64,000 nucleotides of DNA from assembly GCA_964406575.1 (NCBI GenBank), contig CAYOSH010000003.1, forward strand, positions 62,001-126,000, read 5' to 3'. The translations under genes were made by a program, and so were the position numbers. The notes under the pieces are model-generated. The model saw only the letters and a program-made list of their open reading frames with translations. It did no database searches and was not told the origin of the DNA. The DNA is from WTAW01 sp964406575. GTDB taxonomy: Bacteria; Acidobacteriota; Aminicenantia; Aminicenantales; Aminicenantaceae. Positions 17,193 to 25,170 of this stretch are shown in pieces. Each line of letters opens with the position of its first letter. Within the stretch, counting starts at the first letter, position 1.

Positions 17193-18736
17193 TGTCTCTT
17201 CTTAAAGAACGCGATTTCTTTACCCATTTCTTCCAGAATCACAGCCGGCGACGTGAATGTTTTGACGCTGAAATCAGCATTCATCAATTTTGCCAAGTCG
17301 ATGAGGATCTTCCATTCGGGTTGTGACTCCCCTATTCCTTCAAGGACAGGCGCAAATTCCTGAACGATCCCGTCCACATTCGTTAAAGAGCCGGACTTTT
17401 CTGGAATCACAGCTGTCGGTAAGATAATATCCATGAGTGCATCCAAATCACTGGAGTGAGGGGTTAAAAGGATTTTGGTCTCTATTTTATCGAGATGAGT
17501 CTTGACCTCCCCGGAATCTGTCTGTCCAGTTAAAAAGCTTCCGAATATCAAGAGTATATCTGTATTCCCTGAAAGTTCACTCCAATCCAGCGGCCTTAAA
17601 TCAAAACCGATCTCTACTGCACCTTTTCTGTTTGGCGTGCGTTCCGCTGTTAGCAGCACGTCATCCGCTTCTCCATGGGGTGGATCTACAAAGAAGATAT
17701 TCTCTGCCTGGAAGTAATCGACAAACAGCTTTTTCAAAAGGAACAATTCCTCATTGGTCAACCACGTATTCATGATGATGGCTAAATGAGAGGTATTATC
17801 CATATCTTTGAGTCGCCTCATTTTCTTTGCGATCAAAGGAATTGCACTTTCCCAAGAGAGTTGAGTGTTATCGTTATTGAAGATAATTTTATCGCACCGA
17901 TTTTTATCAATGTAGGGGTATGCATATCGCCCGATATCACAGATCCAATAGCCATTGATATCCGGATTTGTCCTTGAATTGACCCGGAATACGCGCTTGG
18001 GCACAGGGAAACGGTGAAAAGCGCTGTTGTAATGGATCGAGACACTGCATCCGCGGCTGCAATGAGGACAGATGGAATCGCCTTCCGCAAGGAACCAGCT
18101 CCTTGTCTTGAACCGAAAATCAGAATCGGTAATGGCGCCCACGGGACATATTTCAGCCAGGTTCCCCGAATAATTGTTATCAATATTTATCTCATCCAGG
18201 ATATTGACCTCTGTATGGTTACCTCTCTCAAAAACACCCATTTCGCGGGTGCCCGTGACTTCCCGCAAAAACCGCACGCAACGCCTGCACAAAACACAGC
18301 GCTCCTGGTCGTGGATGAGATTTTTGGCGATCTGGGCTTTCTTACGCCTTTTCTCCTTGACTTCTCTGAACTGACTATCGAAAAGCCCATACTCCTCATA
18401 ATAGTCTTGGAGTTTGCACTCTCCCGCTTGATCGCAGATGGGACAATCCAGAGGATGTTCAGCGCAAAGGAACTCCAAAACACCTTTTCTCGCCTCGACG
18501 ACTCTCTCGTTCCTGGTGAAGATCTTCATTCCTTCTCGGACTTGTGTTGAACAGGCCAGCTCGAGCTTGGGCACGCCTTCTATTTCGACCAAGCACATGC
18601 GACAGGTTCCCTCAGGCTCAAAGGCAGGGTGATAACAGAGATGGGGGATTGGAATTCCCGCTTCTTGGGCAGCCTTGAAGATAGTCGCACCCTCTTTGGT
18701 TTCAACCGGTTTTTCATCTATGAAAATCTTTACCAT
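17189..18736 (-). CDS. nuoG: NADH-quinone oxidoreductase subunit G (short form)
   Basis: ATG 18736 (MVKIFIDEKP) is the natural start; longer frames run into nuoF. The 515-residue protein has the 2Fe-2S site (CYHPAFEPEGTCRMC), the His-Cys 4Fe-4S site (HPLDCPICDQAGEC), the CVLCRRC...CPVGA pair and the CPHCSRGC site leading into a molybdopterin-like domain. Typical NuoG proteins are about 650-900 residues, so the C-terminal domain is shortened. It lies between nuoF and nuoH as usual. Confidence 0.93.
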   Translation of the reverse strand: MVKIFIDEKPVETKEGATIFKAAQEAGIPIPHLCYHPAFEPEGTCRMCLVEIEGVPKLELACSTQVREGMKIFTRNERVVEARKGVLEFLCAEHPLDCPICDQAGECKLQDYYEEYGLFDSQFREVKEKRRKKAQIAKNLIHDQERCVLCRRCVRFLREVTGTREMGVFERGNHTEVNILDEINIDNNYSGNLAEICPVGAITDSDFRFKTRSWFLAEGDSICPHCSRGCSVSIHYNSAFHRFPVPKRVFRVNSRTNPDINGYWICDIGRYAYPYIDKNRCDKIIFNNDNTQLSWESAIPLIAKKMRRLKDMDNTSHLAIIMNTWLTNEELFLLKKLFVDYFQAENIFFVDPPHGEADDVLLTAERTPNRKGAVEIGFDLRPLDWSELSGNTDILLIFGSFLTGQTDSGEVKTHLDKIETKILLTPHSSDLDALMDIILPTAVIPEKSGSLTNVDGIVQEFAPVLEGIGESQPEWKILIDLAKLMNADFSVKTFTSPAVILEEMGKEIAFFKKRQ

Positions 18737-18750
18737 CGGCTCTTTTGATC

Positions 18751-20004
18751 CTATCCTTGACCCTTGATGTGAGATTCCAGTTCCTCCCTGAATTTCTGGG
18801 TGATCGAAAGTATGGGCATAGCTGCTGCATCCCCCAGAGGACACAGGGTTTTTCCCAATATATTGGATGCGACCCGGATGATGTTATCGATATCTCCTTT
18901 TTGGCCTGCGCCATTCGCCATACGATCAACTGTCTTCCGAATCCAGGCATTTCCGATCCGGCAAGGGGTGCACTGTCCGCATGATTCATGGGAATAAAAC
19001 TTCGCCACAAGCCTCAACACTTCGAGCATAGAGGTATCCTGGTCAATAACAATAATGGCGCCAGACCCGAGCATGGATTTTGCCTCCACGAGAGAATCAA
19101 AGTCCATGGCGACATTTATTTCATCAGCCGTCAACACGGGCGCCGACATGCCGCCGGGGATGACCGCTTTCAGCTTTTTCCCCTTTTTCATGCCCCCAGC
19201 ATGTTCAAAGATGATATCCTTGAGGGGCGTCCCAATCGGGAGTTCGTAAATCCCGGGCTTGGCGACCATCCCGCTCACACCAAAAATGCGTGTTCCTCCA
19301 TCCTTGGGCAATCCCTTCTGTTTGAACCAATCTGCTCCATTCAAGATGATGAGAGGGACATTGGCCAGGGTCTCGATGTTGTTGATCACCGTAGGACATT
19401 TAAAAAGGCCAATAGAAGCCGGGAACGGAGGCTTGAGCCGGGGATTCCCCCGCTTCCCTTCGAGGGATTCCAGCAAAGCCGTTTCTTCACCACAAATGTA
19501 TGCGCCTGCTCCCCTATGGACATAAACATCGAGGTCAAAACCACTCCCCAGAATGTCTTTTCCGAGATATCCTTTTGCATAAGCTTCGGCTATCGCTTCT
19601 TCAAGTCTGAGCGCTATAACCTCATATTCTCCGCGGATGTAGATGTACGCAGTGTGAATCCCAACACAATAGGAGCTGATGATGATCCCTTCCAGCAGCA
19701 GATGCGGATTATGCGTCATGATGTAGCGGTCTTTGAAGGTTCCAGGCTCGCCCTCATCGGCATTTACACATAGATACTTGGGTTTATCCACAGTTTTCGG
19801 GACAAATCCCCACTTGACTCCTGCAGGAAAGCCTGCGCCTCCTCTTCCTCGCAGATTCGCGGCTTTAACTTCCTCAAGGATCTGCTCAGGAGTCATTTCT
19901 TTCAGCGCTTTCTGAATAGCCCGGTATCCATTTTTTTGGATGTAGATATCGATGGTGTGGGCGTTTTCCACGTCAAAAAGCTTTGTTAAAAGTTTCTCTG
20001 CCAC
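18751..20004 (-). CDS. nuoF: NADH-quinone oxidoreductase subunit F
   Basis: This 417-residue flavoprotein contains the NADH-binding glycine segment GRGGAGFPAGVKW, the FMN region (NADEGEPGTFKDR) and the N3 cluster motif ESCGQCTPCRIG. It oxidises NADH and starts the electron chain of complex I. An alternative would be an HndC/HoxF-type hydrogenase subunit, but the surrounding nuo genes argue against it. Confidence 0.96.
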   Translation of the reverse strand: MAEKLLTKLFDVENAHTIDIYIQKNGYRAIQKALKEMTPEQILEEVKAANLRGRGGAGFPAGVKWGFVPKTVDKPKYLCVNADEGEPGTFKDRYIMTHNPHLLLEGIIISSYCVGIHTAYIYIRGEYEVIALRLEEAIAEAYAKGYLGKDILGSGFDLDVYVHRGAGAYICGEETALLESLEGKRGNPRLKPPFPASIGLFKCPTVINNIETLANVPLIILNGADWFKQKGLPKDGGTRIFGVSGMVAKPGIYELPIGTPLKDIIFEHAGGMKKGKKLKAVIPGGMSAPVLTADEINVAMDFDSLVEAKSMLGSGAIIVIDQDTSMLEVLRLVAKFYSHESCGQCTPCRIGNAWIRKTVDRMANGAGQKGDIDNIIRVASNILGKTLCPLGDAAAMPILSITQKFREELESHIKGQG

Positions 20005-20013
20005 TGTTTTTTC

Positions 20014-20487
20014 TTACTCTAAATGATCCAAAATTTCATCGATTGTTTTTTTACTCAGTTTTCCGTAGTAGTCAAAATTGACCATCATACAAGGCGCATG
20101 CTCACAAGCACCCAGGCACTCAACTGTTGTGAGCGTGAATTTTTTATCTGAGGTTGTCTCACCCAGATCGATTCCCAGCTTATCCTTCAAGTAGTCGATC
20201 AGAGATTGTGCTCCCAAGAGAGAGCAACTCAGGTTGGAACACACCTGGATGTGATACTTTCCAACTGGCTGACGGTTGTACATGGTGTAGAATGTGACGA
20301 CTTCTCTCACTTGGATGGGTTTTAGCTCCAACAGGCCGGCGAGCTGAATTTCCTCCGCAGCAGAAATATGACCAATCTCTTGCTGGACAAGATGCAGAAC
20401 TGGAAGGAGAGCCGCTTTTTTTTGAGGATAGCGAGCGATAACTTCTGCTATTTTCTGTTTTGTCTGATCTGAAAATTCAGGACTCAT
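20014..20487 (-). CDS. nuoE: NADH-quinone oxidoreductase subunit E
   Basis: ATG 20487 (MSPEFSDQ) overlaps the nuoD stop as ATGA; the longer frame would lie inside nuoD. The 157-residue thioredoxin-like subunit carries the N1a 2Fe-2S ligands CSNLSC and CLGACEHAPC. GGAGGAG lies upstream inside nuoD. It forms the NADH dehydrogenase module with NuoF and NuoG. Confidence 0.96.
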   Translation of the reverse strand: MSPEFSDQTKQKIAEVIARYPQKKAALLPVLHLVQQEIGHISAAEEIQLAGLLELKPIQVREVVTFYTMYNRQPVGKYHIQVCSNLSCSLLGAQSLIDYLKDKLGIDLGETTSDKKFTLTTVECLGACEHAPCMMVNFDYYGKLSKKTIDEILDHLE

Positions 20488-21809
20488 CTGTCCAATTCTC
20501 CTCCAATCATGTTCAGACCGCCAAATGTCGGTATAATATCCGCAATATAATGACCCCGGATCATCTCCTCTAGAGCAGCAACGATATGGAAACAAGGCCC
20601 TCTGAGGTGGAGACGGTAGGGCTTATCGGTCCCGTCAGAGACAATATAATAGCCCACTTCGCCGCTTCCCCCTTCTACGGAGAAATAAACATCTCCTTTA
20701 GGAGGGCGGATCCCATGCCCTTTCATGAAAAACTTGAAGTGATTGATCAGACCTTCAATGCTTGTATAGGTATCTTCTTTCGGAGGGACGATGTATTTTT
20801 TCCCTTTGGTCAGGATCCGAGGGTAAATATCTTTTTCAGATCCTTCGAGATTGGGTGAGAGTTTGATCTTGGCCTCTACCTTTTTCTCTCTTGATGCTTT
20901 GATGGCTTCAGCTGGCTCAAAGACATCAGCAATAACTGCGGGAGGGGATACGGGTACTTTTTTCCGCGCCTGTTCAATGATCCTGAGGCTCTGTTCCATC
21001 TCCTTCATGCGGACCATATACCTGTCAAAGTTATCGCCATTATCTCCAAGAGGAATTTCAAAACGCACTTGATCGTATGTGCAATACGGATGTGCTTTTC
21101 GCACATCATAAGAGACTCCGCTCGCCCTCAGACAAGGGCCGGTGAATCCATAGTTGACGGCCATCTCCGGGCTCACCACAGCGACATCCCGTGTTCTGTT
21201 CAACCATATTTTATTCTTATCCAGCAGGCCGTGGCAGTCTTTGAGCAAGGCCCGGGCGGAATTTATGGCTTTGCCCAACAAAGGATTGATCTCAGGGTGC
21301 AAATCCGCACGAACGCCTCCGATACGGATGTAGGATGTCGTCATCCGGGCTCCGGTGGTCTGTTCGATGACATTCCAGATTTCTTCTCGCGCTTGAATAT
21401 AATAGAGAAAAGCGGTGAACGCTCCACATTCCATGGTCATGGCGGCAAGCGCCGTGAGGTGGTCCGAGATTCTGGAAAGCTCACTCATGATCACACGGAT
21501 GAACTGAGCCCGCTCTGGGGCCTGGATGCCAAGCATCTTCTCCATGGTCATCACATAGCCCAGGTTATTGATCAAAGGAGATACATAATTCAACCTATCT
21601 GTGTAGGGGAGTAAATTGAAATATGTTTTGTGCTCGCACGTTTTCTCAAAACCTCTGTGAAGATACCCCACTTCCAACTCAGCGTTCAGGACTTTTTCGC
21701 CGTCGAGTTCGAGCATGATCCGTATCGTTCCGTGCATGGCGGGGTGCGAAGGTCCCATATTGATGAGCATACTCTCTTTGCTTGCTTCTTTCTGAATTCG
21801 GTATGTCAT
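20484..21809 (-). CDS. nuoD: NADH-quinone oxidoreductase subunit D
   Basis: This 441-residue protein has NMGPSHPAMHGT near its start, the conserved quinone-pocket His region, and ends FGGLNMIGGELDR. It is somewhat longer than usual because of a charged stretch around residues 270-330 (ASREKKVEAKIKLSP). The start overlaps the nuoC stop. NuoC and NuoD are separate genes, not fused. Confidence 0.96.
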   Translation of the reverse strand: MTYRIQKEASKESMLINMGPSHPAMHGTIRIMLELDGEKVLNAELEVGYLHRGFEKTCEHKTYFNLLPYTDRLNYVSPLINNLGYVMTMEKMLGIQAPERAQFIRVIMSELSRISDHLTALAAMTMECGAFTAFLYYIQAREEIWNVIEQTTGARMTTSYIRIGGVRADLHPEINPLLGKAINSARALLKDCHGLLDKNKIWLNRTRDVAVVSPEMAVNYGFTGPCLRASGVSYDVRKAHPYCTYDQVRFEIPLGDNGDNFDRYMVRMKEMEQSLRIIEQARKKVPVSPPAVIADVFEPAEAIKASREKKVEAKIKLSPNLEGSEKDIYPRILTKGKKYIVPPKEDTYTSIEGLINHFKFFMKGHGIRPPKGDVYFSVEGGSGEVGYYIVSDGTDKPYRLHLRGPCFHIVAALEEMIRGHYIADIIPTFGGLNMIGGELDR

Positions 21810-22291
21810 TCTTTTCTTCTCATCGGGATAATGGGCTGCCGTTTGCGCAGAGGATAATCCTTGCGCAGGGGATGTCCCTCGAAACCGTCGTACATGAAAA
21901 GCCGGACCAAATAGGGATGCCCTTCAAAGTGGACACCGAACATATCGTAGACCTCTCTCTCCAGCCAGTTGGCATTTTTCCAGAGGGGCGTTAACGAATC
22001 GATCCGGAGGTCCTTTTCTGACAGTCGAATCTTGATCCGCAATCTGTCGTTACTGGCCAAGGAGAAAAGATGGTAGACCATCTCAAAGCGCATTTCATCC
22101 CTGATATAATCCACACAGGTCAGATCCAGAAGCATAGTGAAGGAATGGGGCGTTTTCATCAAATAGACACACAAATCCTGCAGGAATTCTCTTTCAATAA
22201 TGACAGTCTCATCCCCCAACAGGGCAGAAATCTCTTTAATCTCCTCGGGAAATTTTTCTTTGAGAATTTCGGTTATTTTCTTCTTTTCCAT
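21806..22291 (-). CDS. nuoC: NADH-quinone oxidoreductase subunit C
   Basis: This 161-residue subunit carries the signature WLEREVYDMFGVHFEGHP followed by LRRLFMYDGFEGHPLRKDYP-like residues (LVRLFMYDGFEGHPLRKD). It overlaps the end of nuoB by 19 bases, so the two are translationally coupled. It is the 30-kDa structural subunit that packs against NuoD. Confidence 0.96.
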   Translation of the reverse strand: MEKKKITEILKEKFPEEIKEISALLGDETVIIEREFLQDLCVYLMKTPHSFTMLLDLTCVDYIRDEMRFEMVYHLFSLASNDRLRIKIRLSEKDLRIDSLTPLWKNANWLEREVYDMFGVHFEGHPYLVRLFMYDGFEGHPLRKDYPLRKRQPIIPMRRKE

Positions 22292-22746
22292 CGGAATTCT
22301 TGCTCTTGATTCTGGATCTTTTCCTGGAGTTTAACGATCGCATCCAAGAACGTCTCAGGGCGAGGAGGACAGCCCGGGACATAGACATCCACGGGGATAA
22401 TGTTGTCGATGCCCTGGACGACGGCATAGTTGTCATAGATGCCCCCGCTCAGGGTGCACGCCCCAACTGCAAGCACCCACTTCGGCTCACACATCTGGTC
22501 ATATATGGTTTTCAACACCGGAGCTTCTTTCTGCGAGATCGTTCCAACAACCATGATCAGGTCCGCTTGCCGGGGGGAGAACGTCGTCAATCCGCAGCCG
22601 AAGCGGTCAAAATCCCAGTGGGCACATGCTGTAGACATGTACTCCATACCACAACAGGCTGTGATGAAGGGATAGTGAAACAGCGAGAACTTGCGCCCCC
22701 AACCAATCACATAATTGAGTTTTGTGGTGATCCAGCCGCCGCTCAT
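22273..22746 (-). CDS. nuoB: NADH-quinone oxidoreductase subunit B
   Basis: This 157-residue subunit has the N2 cluster ligands TACCGMEYM, GACTLSGG and PGCPPRPE, the last iron-sulfur centre before quinone. The start MSGGWITTK follows AAAGAG. It lies 48 bases after nuoA. Confidence 0.97.
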   Translation of the reverse strand: MSGGWITTKLNYVIGWGRKFSLFHYPFITACCGMEYMSTACAHWDFDRFGCGLTTFSPRQADLIMVVGTISQKEAPVLKTIYDQMCEPKWVLAVGACTLSGGIYDNYAVVQGIDNIIPVDVYVPGCPPRPETFLDAIVKLQEKIQNQEQEFRWKRRK

Positions 22747-22794
22747 TTTACTCTTTCTCTAAAACCCGCATAAAAATTTTCGTAGATGTGAACT

Positions 22795-23142
22795 TTATTT
22801 TTCCCAGTGAAAGGCTCCTTTTTTCCATGCATAGATAAATCCAATAAGAAGAATAAAGATGTACACGAACATCAAGATGACACCAGTCGTACCGACCTCC
22901 TTGAACACGAGGGCCCAAGGGAAAAAGAACACGACCTCTATATCAAACAAGAGGAAAAGGAATGCCGTAAGATAATATTTGATGGGGAAAGGATTGATCC
23001 CCTCTTGGAGAAATGGGCTTCCACATTCATAGGGCTTTTCCTTTGTGGGATTGCTCCTTTTGACACCCAAGATCTTATTGACGACGACCATAAGGGCACC
23101 TACAAAACCAAACACGAGAAAAACCAAGAAAAGTTCGATCAT
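22795..23142 (-). CDS. nuoA: NADH-quinone oxidoreductase subunit A
   Basis: This 115-residue subunit has three membrane helices and the conserved loop KPYECGSPF with the reactive loop Cys, followed by FLLFDIEVVFFFPWA. It is the first gene of the nine-gene nuo operon. The promoter at 23164-23192 leaves a leader of roughly 15-20 bases. Confidence 0.97.
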   Translation of the reverse strand: MIELFLVFLVFGFVGALMVVVNKILGVKRSNPTKEKPYECGSPFLQEGINPFPIKYYLTAFLFLLFDIEVVFFFPWALVFKEVGTTGVILMFVYIFILLIGFIYAWKKGAFHWEK

Positions 23143-23163
23143 TGTCTTTTTATAAAGGCATAG

Positions 23164-23192
23164 ATTTTATAAAAATAAAATGAACAATGCAA
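23164..23192 (-). promoter_or_regulatory. sigma-70 type promoter of the nuo operon
   Basis: On the minus strand TTGCAT (23187-23192), 17 bp, TAAAAT (23164-23169). The region is very AT-rich. No mobile element lies at the upstream target position, which makes it a useful comparison for the element-linked promoters. Confidence 0.6.
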
Positions 23193-23384
23193 TCATTTTG
23201 ATATTTTTTTTACAAAAAAATTGTGGACTGCCATACAGGCGTCTTGATAGACGCTGACAGAGCCATTTTGGACCGGAGAGATTCGACCGCTATAGAAAAA
23301 AGGCTGGAGAATTTGTTAAAATGGATGAGATCTATTCAAAGGTTGGAGTATGTTGAGTGAGAAGGATTGACCTCATCAATCGGA

Positions 23385-25004
23385 ATGAAAGATAAAGTTA
23401 CGGCATTCCTTTGGCTTATCGGGCTGCTTCTCTGCGGAACTCTTTCCTCCCAGAAGTGTTCGCCGTCGAAGCAAGCTTATCCTGAGAATGTCATTCTTGT
23501 CACTCTCGATACACAGAGGCCAGATTTCATTGGCGCCTATAATCCAACAAAGGCCTCAACACCCAATATAGACAGTCTAGCTGCAAACGGGATTTTGTTC
23601 GATAACTGTTACAGCCCTATTCCTATCACCCTCCCTGCTCATGCCTCGCTCTTTTATTCCCTCCCTCCGCATGAACTCGCACTCTACAACAACGGGCAAG
23701 TATTTAAAAACGAAAGAGATCTTGTGTCCCTTGCACAAGTATTCAAAAAAAAGGGCTTCCAAACCGCAGGATTCGTTTCTCTGGGAGTGCTCAAATCCAA
23801 ATTTCGTCTGGCTGAGGGATTCGATGATTACGAGGACAAACACCCTGAAAATCGTTGGTACCTCCATGCGGAAGAGGTGAACGCAAGAGTATTTCCATGG
23901 CTGGACAAGAACAAGGAAAATCGCTTTTTCATCTGGATTCACTATTCTGATCCACATGATCCCTATGCGATCCCAAGCTTGCCTCCCGATCTTCGAATCC
24001 GTTTCAATGGCAAACCCATCTGGGATATCTGTGTCCAACGAGAAGAACGCCTGTCCCTGCGGTTTATGCTGCACGCGGGGAAGAACACGATCGAATGCGT
24101 CACCTTGAATCCCTATCCCGATTCCCAGGACGAATTTCGCATAAGTTTAAACGAAGTTTATTATGCGCCATCAGAAGACATCAAGATCATTTATGAAGGG
24201 ATGAATGTGGTCAAAAAAGACGAGCAGACCAGCCTCCTGATCAAAGAAAGAGGCAGGATCTTGATCGACAACCCCGGAAACACCCAAGAACTCCGAATGG
24301 AAGCCACCGGGAAAATATACCTGTTGGCGCAGGAAAAAGTACACGCTTATAAAGAGGAAGTGGAGTATTTGGACCGCCAGATCGGGCTGTTACTCAAGAA
24401 ACTCGATCAGAGCGAGCTATTGGACAAAAGCTTGATCGTTTTGGTGGGGGACCATGGCGAGGGATTGGGTGATCATAGGACTCTTCTCGGAGAACCACAC
24501 TTTGGACACATCCACTATCTGTATACAGAATATCTGAAGATCCCCCTTATCTTCTATAATCCCTATTGGGAAGAAAAAGGATCAAGAAATAGTGAGCAGA
24601 CGACGATCCTCGATATTGCCCCTACGATTCTGGCCATCATGGGTTGGAAAAAAATGCCCTTTCACAAGGGATTTAACCTTCTCAAAACAGGCGAAGAGAG
24701 AACTCCGATCATATTTGGTGAAACTTACAGGCCAGAATCCACAAGAGATAGGTTTTCAGGGCTCCAATACCCATGGCATCTCATTTTCACACCTAGCCGG
24801 GATAGATTCGAGCTTTACAATATCAGGGATGATCCGGCTGAACAAACAAATGTTTTTGTTCAAGAAAGAGAAAACCCAGATGTTGTCAAATTCCGGAAAA
24901 TCGTTAAAAAGTACGCGCTCGAAATACTGAGTACAAAAAAGGATATCGAACTAGATCCCAAAAGCCTGGAGATGTTAAGGTCCCTCGGCTACATCAAAAA
25001 ATAA
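23385..25004 (+). CDS. alkaline-phosphatase-superfamily (sulfatase-like) exported protein 1
   Basis: ATG 23385 is preferred to a TTG at 23367. The 539-residue protein has a hydrophobic signal, the metal-binding LVTLDTQRPDFIG and a second metal site VGDHGEGLGDH...GEPHFGHIH. At the position of the sulfatase motif C/S-x-P-x-R it has T82 in ITLPAH, so formylglycine cannot form and a Thr nucleophile is likely. A beta-rich insert (about residues 200-320) separates the two halves. The end reads LRSLGYIKK. The third gene of the trio is a close paralogue. Substrates could be phosphate, phosphoglycerol or sulfate esters on envelope glycans; this is unresolved. Confidence 0.85.
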   Translation: MKDKVTAFLWLIGLLLCGTLSSQKCSPSKQAYPENVILVTLDTQRPDFIGAYNPTKASTPNIDSLAANGILFDNCYSPIPITLPAHASLFYSLPPHELALYNNGQVFKNERDLVSLAQVFKKKGFQTAGFVSLGVLKSKFRLAEGFDDYEDKHPENRWYLHAEEVNARVFPWLDKNKENRFFIWIHYSDPHDPYAIPSLPPDLRIRFNGKPIWDICVQREERLSLRFMLHAGKNTIECVTLNPYPDSQDEFRISLNEVYYAPSEDIKIIYEGMNVVKKDEQTSLLIKERGRILIDNPGNTQELRMEATGKIYLLAQEKVHAYKEEVEYLDRQIGLLLKKLDQSELLDKSLIVLVGDHGEGLGDHRTLLGEPHFGHIHYLYTEYLKIPLIFYNPYWEEKGSRNSEQTTILDIAPTILAIMGWKKMPFHKGFNLLKTGEERTPIIFGETYRPESTRDRFSGLQYPWHLIFTPSRDRFELYNIRDDPAEQTNVFVQERENPDVVKFRKIVKKYALEILSTKKDIELDPKSLEMLRSLGYIKK

Positions 25005-25041
25005 ATTTTTCTTGCCACACAGGCCGGGAGGGTGTCTATAG

Positions 25042-25114
25042 TGTAAGCGCAACCTTATCTGAGCTGGCACATCACAGACCGTATCCCTAACGCCTCCGGA
25101 TTAGAGATGCTTTC
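25042..25114 (+). repeat. degenerate family 2 element upstream of the second phosphatase-like gene
   Basis: The right end CCGGATTAGAGATGCTTTC matches the family 2 end CACGGATTTGGAAATGCTTCC. A left end near 25042 (GTAAGCGCAACCTTAT) is uncertain. The right end lies exactly 39 bp from the TATAAT at 25154, the same distance as at other loci. Confidence 0.45.
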
Positions 25115-25130
25115 GACCTAAAGAGAGCTC

Positions 25131-25159
25131 TTTGACTTATCCAGAATTGCCAGTATAAT
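25131..25159 (+). promoter_or_regulatory. promoter of the second and third phosphatase-like genes
   Basis: A perfect TATAAT (25154-25159) follows TTTGAC (25131-25136) at 17 bp, or TTGACT at 16 bp. The start codon at 25171 is only 11 bases past the -10 box, so the leader would be very short. Confidence 0.6.
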
Positions 25160-25170
25160 TGGAAGTTGAA

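Noticed and set aside
23239..23254. Hairpin GCGTCT-TGAT-AGACGC between nuoA and the first phosphatase-like gene
   Set aside because: Perfect but short and in a divergent spacer; neither a terminator nor an operator can be supported.
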